The position numbers were made by a program, and so were the translations under genes. Below are positions 50,428 through 57,027 of a stretch of 64,000 nt of DNA, piece after piece; the stretch's first letter is position 1, and every line of letters begins with the position of its first letter. The stretch spans positions 36,126 through 100,125 of the IMG/VR virus record IMGVR_UViG_3300033978_000457; one strand, written 5' to 3'. The DNA is from a virus. The notes under the pieces were generated by a model that was not told the origin of the DNA, searched no databases, and saw only the letters and a program-made list of their open reading frames with translations.

Positions 50428-50817
50428 TTACTTTCTAGGATGTTTAGGGGGCCAGCCATTTACATGTCCAAGCTCGTGGCACATAAGGTTGGCATATTGT
50501 CCGCCGCCTTTAAAAGTGCAGGGGTTTGGTAATGTGTCTGGAAATGTAACAAACGTATCTTTGTCGGCTAGTTTGCTACAAACAAGTTTTGCGTATCTTG
50601 AGCGATTTTCGCAAGCTAGAGGCATAGTCATTAGTTCTACACTAGCGCAAGCTGTTGCTTCTCTGTCTCCAGTTAATCGCTGACATTTTTTCTGAACAGC
50701 TTTTTCTGACAGAAATTCAATACGCACAGCAGTATCTTTTTGATAATTAACTGGTGGTTGTGTAATTTTTGTTCCGCTGGGGAGTATAAACGCGGCAAGA
50801 ATTAGTGCTTTAGACAT
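50428..50817 (-). CDS. Secreted HExxH metalloprotease-like protein
   Basis: 129 residues. Short hydrophobic N-terminus (SKALILAAFIL) and a C-terminal MCHELGHVNGWPPKHP zinc-binding motif (HExxH with a third His after G). Several Cys suggest periplasmic disulphides. Widespread phage type, function undetermined. Confidence 0.7.
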   Translation of the reverse strand: MSKALILAAFILPSGTKITQPPVNYQKDTAVRIEFLSEKAVQKKCQRLTGDREATACASVELMTMPLACENRSRYAKLVCSKLADKDTFVTFPDTLPNPCTFKGGGQYANLMCHELGHVNGWPPKHPRK

Positions 50818-50841
50818 AAAAAAATCTCCGAGTTAGCTATA

Positions 50842-50870
50842 ATCATAGCCCATCTCGGAGACAAAGTCAA
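50842..50870 (-). promoter_or_regulatory. Promoter nested inside a terminator hairpin, copy 1
   Basis: -35 TTGACT (50865-50870), 17-bp spacer, -10 TATGAT (50842-50847), upstream box AAAAAATAATTC. An 8-bp inverted repeat (50825-50832 with 50854-50861) spans the spacer and the leader and is followed by TTTTTTT, so read-through RNA would form a terminator, while RNA starting here contains only the second arm, which is also the GGAG ribosome site for the gene at 50817. Confidence 0.82.
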
Positions 50871-50901
50871 GAATTATTTTTTGTGTGCCTTCTTAAATAG
50901 A

Positions 50902-51096
50902 TCAATATCCGCATCTTCCTGTGACAAACTTATCTTCACCGTCTCGGCCGAACCACTTCCACATCATGCATTTACTGCCTAGGCATTTTGTAATGCCTTC
51001 GTCATAGCTGCTTCTATTGAAAGAAGTTTCGCTGCCTCTCATGCGCCCAAACGGGCACCACTTCTTCTTAGCTTCATCTTCAGTATAATAAGTCAT
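50902..51096 (-). CDS. Cys/Trp-rich zinc-binding-like protein
   Basis: 64 residues from ATG 51096. WCPFGRM...GITKCLGSKCMMWKWFG...GRCGY has a C...C-x4-C...C pattern common to a small phage family. Start overlaps the TAA of the upstream gene (TAATG). Confidence 0.7.
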   Translation of the reverse strand: MTYYTEDEAKKKWCPFGRMRGSETSFNRSSYDEGITKCLGSKCMMWKWFGRDGEDKFVTGRCGY

Positions 51097-51269
51097 TAGT
51101 AAAAATTCTCCCAAATTGCTTGTAGCAAAATCCAAGTTACAAATGCCACAAGAGAGATGCTCCAAATTATCCACGTAACCCCCAGCGCCCAAGTGACACC
51201 AAGATAGTGTGCTGCCAACCCTACTGGCACAGTCAGCACTACGAAGGTCAGAATCAATCTAGGGATCAT
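51096..51269 (-). CDS. 57-residue membrane protein
   Basis: ATG 51269 to TAA 51096: MIPRLILTFVVLTVPVGLAA then a second hydrophobic helix (VTWIIWSISLVAFVTWILLQ). Two-pass. Coupled at both ends (4-nt and 1-nt overlaps). Could be a small holin/antiholin-type protein; unproven. Confidence 0.65.
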   Translation of the reverse strand: MIPRLILTFVVLTVPVGLAAHYLGVTWALGVTWIIWSISLVAFVTWILLQAIWENFY

Positions 51270-51523
51270 TTAAGCATTGTCCTCAACTTTTCAGCAACTG
51301 CACGTGCTGCATCAAACTCGACCGTTTTACGGTCAGCGACACGTATGACGCCTTCTAGTGCATCTAGCGCCTCAAGTAATGCCTCATAAGAGGGCAAAGT
51401 TTCCCTAGCGTATTCATATGCACACATTACATCAAACTCGTCCGCCTCAACTGGGCGTCCAGCAATTTCGCTATGCATTTTTAACATTTTTGCAAGGATC
51501 GCTTGCGCTACTTGTTGAATCAT
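51266..51523 (-). CDS. Hypothetical helical protein
   Basis: 85 residues, MIQQVAQAILAKMLKMHSEI, all-alpha, ends AEKLRTMLK. Overlaps neighbours by 4 nt on each side. Confidence 0.7.
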   Translation of the reverse strand: MIQQVAQAILAKMLKMHSEIAGRPVEADEFDVMCAYEYARETLPSYEALLEALDALEGVIRVADRKTVEFDAARAVAEKLRTMLK

Positions 51524-51801
51524 TTTTTCCTCCCAATTGCAGTCAGGTCGTCGCTAGCACCAATATACATATATGCACCCTTGTTGCAGATAGGGGCAGA
51601 CGAGAGAAGCTTACGTTGGATCTCAGCGCGCACAGAGTTAGTCTCGTTGTGCATAGCTATGAGCAGCGACTCTTTTTCTTGAACGCACACTACGCCTACG
51701 AGGTCGCTCGTAGGGGGTAGAGTGGTGTCGGGCACATACCGCTCGGGCATGTTCCATGACTTGCCGCGGAGTGGCTTGCGTCTAGTTACCTTCTTCTTCA
51801 T
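51520..51801 (-). CDS. Basic hypothetical protein
   Basis: 93 residues with a basic N-terminus (MKKKVTRRKPLRGKSW) and alpha/beta body. Started from the nested promoter at 51826 with GGAG seven bases before ATG. Confidence 0.7.
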   Translation of the reverse strand: MKKKVTRRKPLRGKSWNMPERYVPDTTLPPTSDLVGVVCVQEKESLLIAMHNETNSVRAEIQRKLLSSAPICNKGAYMYIGASDDLTAIGRKK

Positions 51802-51825
51802 AAAAAATCTCCGAGTTAAGCTATA

Positions 51826-51854
51826 ATCATAGCCTATCTCGGAGACAAAGTCAA
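51826..51854 (-). promoter_or_regulatory. Promoter nested inside a terminator hairpin, copy 2
   Basis: -35 TTGACT (51849-51854), 17-bp spacer, -10 TATGAT (51826-51831), box AAAAAATAACTC. Arms TCTCCGAG/CTCGGAGA at 51808-51815 and 51838-51845, with an inner AGGCTAT/ATAGCTT helix, then TTTTTT. About 55 of 60 bases match copy 1, so it is a recent duplication. Confidence 0.82.
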
Positions 51855-52318
51855 GAGTTATTTTTTAGTAGTGTCCTTGCCTTATCAATATCACGGTAGC
51901 ACACACCATATTCCCAGTTAGTCTGAACCAGCGGCTGTTCTGGTTTAAAATCCCCGTCATCGTCTAGAATGACATGCTTAGTCACGCCTGGGTTATCATG
52001 CAACCACTCATCTACTTCTTGTCCGCGAAATCCCCCACGGAGTTGGGGAGTTGCGCCAATTACAGGCGCATGAAGCCCCCTATATGCAAACATTCTTTGA
52101 ATCTCAACTAGCGTATGAAATTTGCGCCAAGTAGAAGAAATAACAATATACAAAGAAAATTCTGTGCAAAGTGCATTTACAAGTTTGCAAGCAACTGGGT
52201 CTAGGTCCTCGGCATGGCGATGCATAAGCCCACCATGAACGATGATATTTTCTTTGTTAACGATAAACCACTCACGCGAGTTAAGCACGCCGTCGATATC
52301 AAGGAATAGAACTTTCAT
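51851..52318 (-). CDS. HAD-like phosphatase domain protein
   Basis: 155 residues from ATG 52318. VLFLDIDGVLNSREWF (DxD), VISSTWRK (motif II Ser/Thr) and HVILDDDGDF (motif IV) match HAD domains often annotated as Swiss-Army-knife RNA repair phosphatases. Could act in nucleic acid repair. Confidence 0.82.
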   Translation of the reverse strand: MKVLFLDIDGVLNSREWFIVNKENIIVHGGLMHRHAEDLDPVACKLVNALCTEFSLYIVISSTWRKFHTLVEIQRMFAYRGLHAPVIGATPQLRGGFRGQEVDEWLHDNPGVTKHVILDDDGDFKPEQPLVQTNWEYGVCYRDIDKARTLLKNNS

Positions 52319-52628
52319 TTGCTTTCCTAAACAGGTCAATAATATCTTGTTTGGTAGTCGAGTGATGATCGTTAAATACAGCAATATTATGGTGGAACTC
52401 CTCTGGTAGAGCGTCTTCTACCAAGTGCTCTGTAGCAAACTCGAGCCCATGGTTTTCTACGTCATTAAGCTCATAACGAGCACGCCCAATAAATCCTAGA
52501 GCACAGAAGCTACAAGCATCTTCGCTCCACGTATCTACAACCTCGCCGCGAGCGTCTCTAGCGTATGTCTTTTGGGTCCACTCGTACTTATCTAGAAGTT
52601 CGATTGCCTTCGTTAGTACTTTGTTCAT
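52299..52628 (-). CDS. DUF6197-like protein
   Basis: 109 residues from ATG 52628. AIELLDKYEWTQKTYARDARG...SFCALGFIGRARYEL follows the pattern L.ar.W.qg.yard..G...FCalGAi.rA of DUF6197. Function unknown. Confidence 0.75.
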   Translation of the reverse strand: MNKVLTKAIELLDKYEWTQKTYARDARGEVVDTWSEDACSFCALGFIGRARYELNDVENHGLEFATEHLVEDALPEEFHHNIAVFNDHHSTTKQDIIDLFRKANESSIP

Positions 52629-53118
52629 ATTCATCATCCTCTTTTTCAAAGCTAGAACGTCTATAGTCGCCGCTATCAATGCTGTCACGAATCTGATTCT
52701 CAATTTCATCATCGTAATTATCTTCTGGTAACGCTAGTCTCACCAGTCTACCAACATTCATTATAGCCCAGTGTGCTTTGCGCTCAACCTCACAAGGAGA
52801 GCAGTTGTTGCACTTATCGTGGCAGGAGCATAAAACAAATCCACCACATTCACACTTTTTCTTTTCCAACATTATTGGTAGTATCTTACTAAAGAACCAA
52901 GGTTTAATGTACCTGTCTTTAGGCGATGAACCTACATCATTTTTCCAGCGAAAATATATAATCTTATTGATAGGAAGGCCTTCAATTCCGTGCAGTACGG
53001 TTCGTCCGAACTTTTCACAGCTATCAAAATCATTCACATCAAAAGCAAGTTCCACATCTTTGAATGTGGCGTTTCTGGGATCGCTGCCTTCGGAGTGTAG
53101 GGTAAGTGTACTTTTCAT
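52588..53118 (-). CDS. Cys-rich hypothetical protein, leaderless mRNA
   Basis: 176 residues. Central Cys cluster CECGGFVLCSCHDKCNNCSP could bind zinc; C-terminus acidic and disordered. ATG 53118 coincides with the expected transcription start of the promoter at 53125-53153, and no ribosome site can exist upstream. Confidence 0.75.
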   Translation of the reverse strand: MKSTLTLHSEGSDPRNATFKDVELAFDVNDFDSCEKFGRTVLHGIEGLPINKIIYFRWKNDVGSSPKDRYIKPWFFSKILPIMLEKKKCECGGFVLCSCHDKCNNCSPCEVERKAHWAIMNVGRLVRLALPEDNYDDEIENQIRDSIDSGDYRRSSFEKEDDEYEQSTNEGNRTSR

Positions 53119-53124
53119 GCTTTC

Positions 53125-53153
53125 AGCATAGCAGGTTTCGACTTCCTAGTCAA
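53125..53153 (-). promoter_or_regulatory. Sigma70-like promoter, leaderless
   Basis: -35 TTGACT (53148-53153), 17-bp spacer, -10 TATGCT (53125-53130), box AAAAATAGCTC. Seven bases from the -10 end to the A of the start codon. Confidence 0.86.
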
Positions 53154-53238
53154 GAGCTATTTTTCACGTCAACTAGAGAAGCGGATCGACGTTCGTCAGG
53201 GTTTCAATAAGTTCTACCTAGAGATCACAAAAATTTTA

Positions 53239-53267
53239 GTTGACTTATTTGAAAAGTCATGGTACTA
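53239..53267 (+). promoter_or_regulatory. Plus-strand sigma70-like promoter
   Basis: TTGACT (53239-53244), 17 bp, TACTAT (53262-53267), preceded by AAAAATTTTAG, similar to the minus-strand class box. Divergent from the promoter at 53125. Only good + strand promoter seen in the window. Confidence 0.75.
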
Positions 53268-53273
53268 TAGTAG

Positions 53274-53650
53274 TACAAGAGCTGAGAAGGACAGAATTAA
53301 TCCCTACCTGTCTGGAGAGCGGTGGGCTGACGCGAGCCATTTTTGTACTATTCGCTAAGCGAGCAGTTCAGCCACACCGCTCTCGTACAGACGTAATTTG
53401 ATTTAATAAAATACACATCATGGCAAGAGCGCCGCAATCCGTGCGTTAAAAACACACCATCTCGGGTCATTTTCAAGCCCCGAAATCCGTTCATTTTGTA
53501 TTGCTGAGCACAGGACTGGGTAAATTATACAGGCTCTCATGGAGCTTTGAGAAACCTAGACGGTGGGAGGGATACATACCCACATTCCGCCCGCCGCCGC
53601 GACACCACCGACCACAAAAAACCCGCTGGGATTGCTCCTAGCGGGTTTCT
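53274..53650 (+). ncRNA. Plus-strand noncoding transcript candidate
   Basis: Follows the + promoter and ends at the bidirectional hairpin at 53620-53647. No ORF longer than about 10 codons has a ribosome site. Contains a long hairpin: 53315-53330 pairs with 53368-53384 (16 bp, one bulge) around a 37-nt loop. Could be a regulatory or antisense RNA; this stretch holds no minus-strand gene either. Confidence 0.5.
53615..53650 (-). terminator. Bidirectional terminator
   Basis: AACCCGCT/AGCGGGTT stem with inner GGGA/TCCT pairs; TTTTTT on the minus strand and TTTCTCGTTT on the plus strand. Ends the holin-like gene at 53658 and probably the + transcript. Confidence 0.9.
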
Positions 53651-53657
53651 CGTTTAT

Positions 53658-54050
53658 TTATGTACGTAACGGTAGGTTAGCCGTCTCAGGGGCTAGTAGT
53701 CCTAGTCGAGCCTTCACCATTGCCTCTAGGGCTGTAGGTGTAATGCCAAACTGCTCTAGTGCATCTGGTGTTCGTTCAACAACATACTGTAGAACAGTAG
53801 CGATAAACGCATTGTCGAACTTGACCTCTAGGTTATTCTCTTTTACCTTTTGGGTTGCGTAGCCAATACCGTAGTTAATGGCTTCCTGGAGAATCTTTCT
53901 AGCAGCCTCTTCGGTAACAAGCACTCCAAAAGGAGTTTTAGCTTGAATCCAATCAACAAGAGGTTTTGCTAGTGCATTTAATATAACAAGCAATGCGGGC
54001 ACGCCAAAAGCGATGATCCATACTGCTAGTTCGTTAAAGTTAACAGACAT
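53658..54050 (-). CDS. Holin-like protein (LLH superfamily)
   Basis: 130 residues. One strong N-terminal transmembrane helix (LAVWIIAFGVPALLVILNAL), then an amphipathic cytoplasmic region with EEAARKILQEAINYGIGYAT, typical of LL-H-type holins. The lysis genes are dispersed: spanins at 39 kb, SleB at 9 kb. Confidence 0.65.
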   Translation of the reverse strand: MSVNFNELAVWIIAFGVPALLVILNALAKPLVDWIQAKTPFGVLVTEEAARKILQEAINYGIGYATQKVKENNLEVKFDNAFIATVLQYVVERTPDALEQFGITPTALEAMVKARLGLLAPETANLPLRT

Positions 54051-54076
54051 TTTTTCTTTCTAAGCTGCGTGCGAAC

Positions 54077-54475
54077 TTAAGCTGCGGCGGAGGCCGCCGC
54101 CCTTATTTTCGCCGAACTTGGTAGTCCTCTATCAATCACTTGATAGGAGACAATATTTGCGCCGAAATAAGTTTCGACAAACGCTAGTACATCTTCTGCG
54201 TCAAAGTCCTTGCACGAATACAAGTCCATTTGTAGCATTCCAGGATAAGGGTTGCCAGGCACATTATCCCAAATATGAATGCTTGCATGAGAAGTTGTGA
54301 TCACAACTACTCCTGTAACGCCACTGTTGTGTGGGTCGTCACAGTACTTTGCCTTGGCAGGCATAAAGATTTCCATATCAACTAGTTTAACCAGCTGAGT
54401 TAGGAAGCTCTCGATAACTCCTTCCGACTTTGGTGGGTTGTCAACGAGTGCTGTCAGTACGAGATGCTTATGCAT
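54077..54475 (-). CDS. S-adenosylmethionine decarboxylase-like protein
   Basis: 132 residues from ATG 54475. VVVITTSHASIHIWD corresponds to the SpeD/SpeH cleavage motif (E-S-H-x-x-x-H-T) in which Ser gives the pyruvoyl group; MLQMDLYSCKDFD corresponds to the D.FTCG strand, and length matches short SpeH-type enzymes. The usual Glu before Ser is Thr and the catalytic Cys context is altered, so activity needs testing. Would feed spermidine synthesis. Confidence 0.72.
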   Translation of the reverse strand: MHKHLVLTALVDNPPKSEGVIESFLTQLVKLVDMEIFMPAKAKYCDDPHNSGVTGVVVITTSHASIHIWDNVPGNPYPGMLQMDLYSCKDFDAEDVLAFVETYFGANIVSYQVIDRGLPSSAKIRAAASAAA

Positions 54476-54601
54476 ATAAATGACTCCGAAAGGACTTTCA
54501 ACCTCCCACGGAGATGGGGAAGTTTGACAGTCCAAGAATGGTCAACTTGACCGATTGTCGGGCTGCCGTCCAGACTCTCGTCCGCCTAGCTCCAAATGAT
54601 T
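54476..54601 (-). promoter_or_regulatory. Structured leader of the AdoMet decarboxylase gene
   Basis: 126 nt without ORF. Successive hairpins: CCGAC-AA-TCGG region, GGTCAA-G-TTGACC, CAAACTTCCC/GGGAGGTTG, and a final hairpin near the GGAG ribosome site. The arrangement would suit a regulatory leader. No known SAM riboswitch was matched by eye. Confidence 0.45.
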
Positions 54602-55039
54602 TTACGTAAGGTGATCCGCAGCATGGCTAGCTGCAAAAGAGTCAGGCTTGATCTTAGCATTTAGGCCTAGACCTCTAGCATAAGATAATACCTCTTTAAC
54701 CGCAACGTTTGACTTGTGTTTAGGGTTGGGGTTAATATCTAAATGGACCTCTAGTTGACGCCCATTTAACTCTTCTAGAACCTCTAGCGCAAGACCAAAT
54801 GCAAAATTTGCTTCGTTCTGTAGTCTTTGCTTTAGGTTTCCGTATTCGGGAAGAGTATAGTCGTGGTGTATAATTCTAGCGCCATTTGCGCTATTCATAT
54901 GCACGATGAAAACTACAACGTAATGTGCGGTTTTGCGGCCGTCTTTTTGTCTGCTAACCGAACTATCGCACCCAATGTAGAAGCTACTTGATGCACTTGC
55001 GGTTTGAATAGCTTCTTTACATTTATCTACGAATTCCAT
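54602..55039 (-). CDS. RNase H-like YkuK-family protein
   Basis: 145 residues. FYIGCDSSVSRQKDGRKTAH then YVVVFIVHM, with downstream LEVHLDINPNPKHKSN: the RNase H fold pattern of YkuK/DUF458. Nuclease activity not established for the family. Confidence 0.8.
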   Translation of the reverse strand: MEFVDKCKEAIQTASASSSFYIGCDSSVSRQKDGRKTAHYVVVFIVHMNSANGARIIHHDYTLPEYGNLKQRLQNEANFAFGLALEVLEELNGRQLEVHLDINPNPKHKSNVAVKEVLSYARGLGLNAKIKPDSFAASHAADHLT

Positions 55040-55054
55040 TGTAGTCCTTTGTGT

Positions 55055-55129
55055 TGGCGATCACGGTAGGACTCGAACCCACATAATTGTGCTTAGAAGG
55101 CACATGCCTATCCTTTAGACTACGTGATC
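55055..55129 (-). tRNA. tRNA-Arg(TCT)
   Basis: Acceptor GATCACG/CGTGATC, G73, encoded CCA, anticodon loop CTTCTAA on TGTGC/GCACA, T-loop TTCGAGT. Confidence 0.95.
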
Positions 55130-55219
55130 AGTACGTTTATAAATAAATTTGTCTGTTGGCTTAACAGAGTCCCACAGCATTAGTGCCATACCAAGGACTA
55201 CTTGAATTACGAAAAGCAT
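55115..55219 (-). CDS. 34-residue membrane peptide ending inside tRNA-Arg
   Basis: ATG 55219 to TAA 55115: MLFVIQVVLGMALMLWDSVK..., hydrophobic N-terminal half. The last five codons and stop are the 5' end of the Arg tRNA. Overlaps the upstream stop. Confidence 0.45.
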   Translation of the reverse strand: MLFVIQVVLGMALMLWDSVKPTDKFIYKRTDHVV

Positions 55220-55545
55220 TAGTCTAATTCCCTTTTTGTTATTTGTTTACCTATGCGGCGCGTATCTTTAGAAGATTGACGCTTGAGCGCACGATTGTTT
55301 CTGCGCTTAGCCCCAGTTTCATTAAACGTATCCATTTTACCAGAACCATCTGGCTTAGCAGACTCAAAACGCCAGTAGCCACGAGACTTCTCGTTTTTAC
55401 CATCAGCACCCTTCTCAGTGAGTTTCTGGTCCCTGCGCTCACGAGCTTCTCTAGCGGCGTTCCGATATAGATTTACCCCAAGGCTTGCCCATGTTCTTAG
55501 GGTGCGCTTGGGGTATACGTGATTATTTCGTTTTGTGTCACTCAT
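55219..55545 (-). CDS. Basic hypothetical protein
   Basis: 108 residues from ATG 55545 (MSDTKRNNHVYPKRTL...). Very rich in Arg/Lys; probably nucleic-acid-binding or ribosome-associated. No family. Confidence 0.65.
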   Translation of the reverse strand: MSDTKRNNHVYPKRTLRTWASLGVNLYRNAAREARERRDQKLTEKGADGKNEKSRGYWRFESAKPDGSGKMDTFNETGAKRRNNRALKRQSSKDTRRIGKQITKRELD

Positions 55546-55552
55546 TTTAAAC

Positions 55553-55689
55553 AGTCCTAGCAAGCCGGTGGGGTATCTGGGATTAGTGATATCCTATTCT
55601 ACCCGTAGGTAGAACTCCTTGCCCATCCTCCGTTTAACGTATGGCCTGTTACGTCTGCCCGTCGGCACTTTCCTTACTACGCTAGGACT
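55553..55689 (-). ncRNA. 137-nt structured RNA element
   Basis: Closed by AGTCCTAGC/GCTAGGACT (9 bp). Interior includes a hairpin around TTCTACCTACGGGTAGAA and GC-rich arms. Fills the gap between tRNA-Thr and the basic protein gene exactly. No ORF. Confidence 0.55.
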
Positions 55690-55701
55690 CTTTAAAGTGA
55701 G

Positions 55702-55775
55702 TGGTGCTTCTTCTGAGAATCGAACTCAGGATTGAGGATTACAAAACCACCGGTATACCATTTACCTAAAGAAGC
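55702..55775 (-). tRNA. tRNA-Thr(TGT)
   Basis: Acceptor GCTTCTT/AAGAAGC, A73, encoded CCA, T-loop TTCGATT. Loop TTTGTAA gives UGU, but the anticodon stem has two U-U mismatches. Confidence 0.82.
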
Positions 55776-55822
55776 ATGTGGAGTGTAAGTTTTGATTAGC
55801 ATTTCTCCAGTGGCTAATTCTA

Positions 55823-56119
55823 TTATACTACAACTGCAGTAGGAGCGCTGTCTCTGTATCCTGGGCCCTTAGCGTTACTGGCACGCACTGTGCAAATAAT
55901 TCTACGCCCAACATCCCCAGCTACAACTACGTATGTATTACCTGTTGCAGTACCTGTACCGTTCCAAGAATAAGTGTATGACAGCGGTGTATTAGTCCAA
56001 GTTCCGTTAGATACCGTCAATGTTTGGCCCACCGCAGCAGTTCCAGTTATAGCAGGAGCTACTGTATTTTTAGGCCTTAAAAGGCGACGACGACGTCTAC
56101 TAGGTAATACTTCTTGCAT
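55823..56119 (-). CDS. Ig-like domain protein in the tRNA array
   Basis: 98 residues. Basic start MQEVLPSRRRRRLLRPKN, then AVGQTLTVSNGTWTNTPLSY, TYSWNGTGTATGNTYVVVAG and CTVRASNAKG: the bacterial/phage Ig-like repeat (G.tL....G.W...P....Y.W). A surface-type domain amid tRNAs is unusual; could be a decoration protein. Confidence 0.75.
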   Translation of the reverse strand: MQEVLPSRRRRRLLRPKNTVAPAITGTAAVGQTLTVSNGTWTNTPLSYTYSWNGTGTATGNTYVVVAGDVGRRIICTVRASNAKGPGYRDSAPTAVVV

Positions 56120-56239
56120 ACGATTCCTTTAAAGGCTGCTCGATTGAGGGCTCTTACCCCACCATTCGCTAGGCATCGCTCATCCTAGTGGTGTATTCTC
56201 ACCCGTATCTTAGTTGGGACCAAGCCGTTATGATTTTGA
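56120..56239 (-). ncRNA. Structured spacer between Ig gene and tRNA-Arg(ACG)
   Basis: No ORF. A bulged hairpin CACCA-CTAGG...CCTAG-CGAA-TGGTG occupies 56166-56200. The bulge motif GCGAATG recurs in the neighbouring 93-nt element. Possibly the leader of the Ig-like gene. Confidence 0.45.
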
Positions 56240-56314
56240 TGGCGTTCCAAGAGAGAGTCGAACTCCCGACCTAACCGTTCGTAGCGGTTTGCTCTTCCTC
56301 TGAGCTACTGGAAC
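56240..56314 (-). tRNA. tRNA-Arg(ACG)
   Basis: Acceptor GTTCCAG/TTGGAAC, G73, encoded CCA, loop CTACGAA on AACCG/CGGTT, T-loop TTCGACT. Confidence 0.95.
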
Positions 56315-56322
56315 ATATTGAA

Positions 56323-56415
56323 TTAGGTAGAGCTGCAGTTCATGAGAACCCTAGCTGAGAGGGTGTGTGACATTCGCTTAGCCCACACAACTCGTTAGTG
56401 GGTACTCGTACCTAA
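56323..56415 (-). ncRNA. 93-nt four-helix RNA element
   Basis: Closing helix TTAGGTA/TACCTAA (7 bp). Three inner hairpins: GTGTG/CACAC with a GCGAATG loop, ACCCT-CTCAGCT-AGGGT (5 bp, 7-nt loop) and GTTC-TCAT-GAAC. Cloverleaf-like but without tRNA consensus loops. Ends within 10 nt of tRNAs on both sides. Confidence 0.55.
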
Positions 56416-56418
56416 AGA

Positions 56419-56494
56419 TGGCGGTTCTGACGGGTACCGACCCCGCTAATGTCCGGTTGACAACCGGGTGTGTTTACCAATTCACCACAGAACC
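56419..56494 (-). tRNA. tRNA-Asp(GTC)
   Basis: Acceptor GGTTCTG/CAGAACC, G73, encoded CCA, loop TTGTCAA. T-loop is GTCGGTA, deviating from TTCRA. Confidence 0.92.
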
Positions 56495-56503
56495 AATAAT
56501 GGA

Positions 56504-56564
56504 TTAGAAGGTAACGGCTTACACGCTACAGCTGGCTGGAGGCATTTCTGACACTCCCTTCTAA
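56504..56564 (-). ncRNA. 61-nt structured RNA element
   Basis: Closing helix TTAGAAGG/CCTTCTAA (8 bp), interior GAGTGTCAGAAATGCCTCC and a GCTGTAGCGTGTAAGC hairpin. Lies between tRNA-Asp and the 214-nt element. Confidence 0.5.
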
Positions 56565-56569
56565 ATGTA

Positions 56570-56783
56570 TAATATATAAGAGAGTTGTGCTTCTTCTTTT
56601 TCCCAATAGTCTTTTTCTGAGCGTCGACGCCCGTGTGAGAAAGAATCTAAGGTAGTGATAGCAGGATTGAAGCTGCTAGAAGTGGCACTTAAACCGCGCA
56701 ACTATAGAAACGTGCTTACCCGTCTTCACACGGTCCGACATTCCGCCTATAGCCTGTAGCTAACACAACTCACTTATATATTA
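56570..56783 (-). ncRNA. 214-nt structured RNA closed by a 19-bp helix
   Basis: 56570-56589 pairs with 56764-56783 (11 + 8 bp around one A-A mismatch). Inside, CCGTGTGA and TCACACGG form a second long-range helix, so the molecule is multi-branched. It starts 4 nt after the Glu tRNA CCA and contains no credible ORF. Longest such RNA here. Confidence 0.65.
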
Positions 56784-56786
56784 TCA

Positions 56787-56861
56787 TGGAAGTCCCTGCG
56801 GGTTCCGACCCCGCTTCCCGTGAGTGAAAATCACGGATCCTAGCCACTAGACGAAGGGACC
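56787..56861 (-). tRNA. tRNA-Glu(TTC)
   Basis: Acceptor GGTCCCT/AGGGACT, U73, encoded CCA, loop TTTTCAC on CGTGA/TCACG. T-loop GTCGGAA deviates from consensus as in tRNA-Asp. Confidence 0.93.
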
Positions 56862-56881
56862 ATCTCTGATCTTGTATACGT

Positions 56882-56910
56882 AGTATAGCTCCGATTGAGC
56901 TCGTAGTCAA
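56882..56910 (-). promoter_or_regulatory. Sigma70-like promoter for tRNA/structured-RNA unit
   Basis: -35 TTGACT (56905-56910), 17-bp spacer, -10 TATACT (56882-56887), perfect box AAAAAATAGTTC. Drives tRNA-Glu and all elements down to about 53.6 kb. Confidence 0.9.
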
Positions 56911-56935
56911 GAACTATTTTTTAAATCTTAGAAGG

Positions 56936-57010
56936 TGGCACGAGGGGAGAGAATCGAACTCTCATCTACGGTTTTGGAGACCGTCATTCTAGCCGTTGAA
57001 CTACACTCGC
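56936..57010 (-). tRNA. tRNA-Trp(CCA)
   Basis: Acceptor GCGAGTG/CCCTCGT with one U-C mismatch, G73, encoded CCA, loop CTCCAAA on ACGGT/ACCGT, T-loop TTCGATT. Confidence 0.93.
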
Positions 57011-57027
57011 GCACAGCCCTCTAAACT

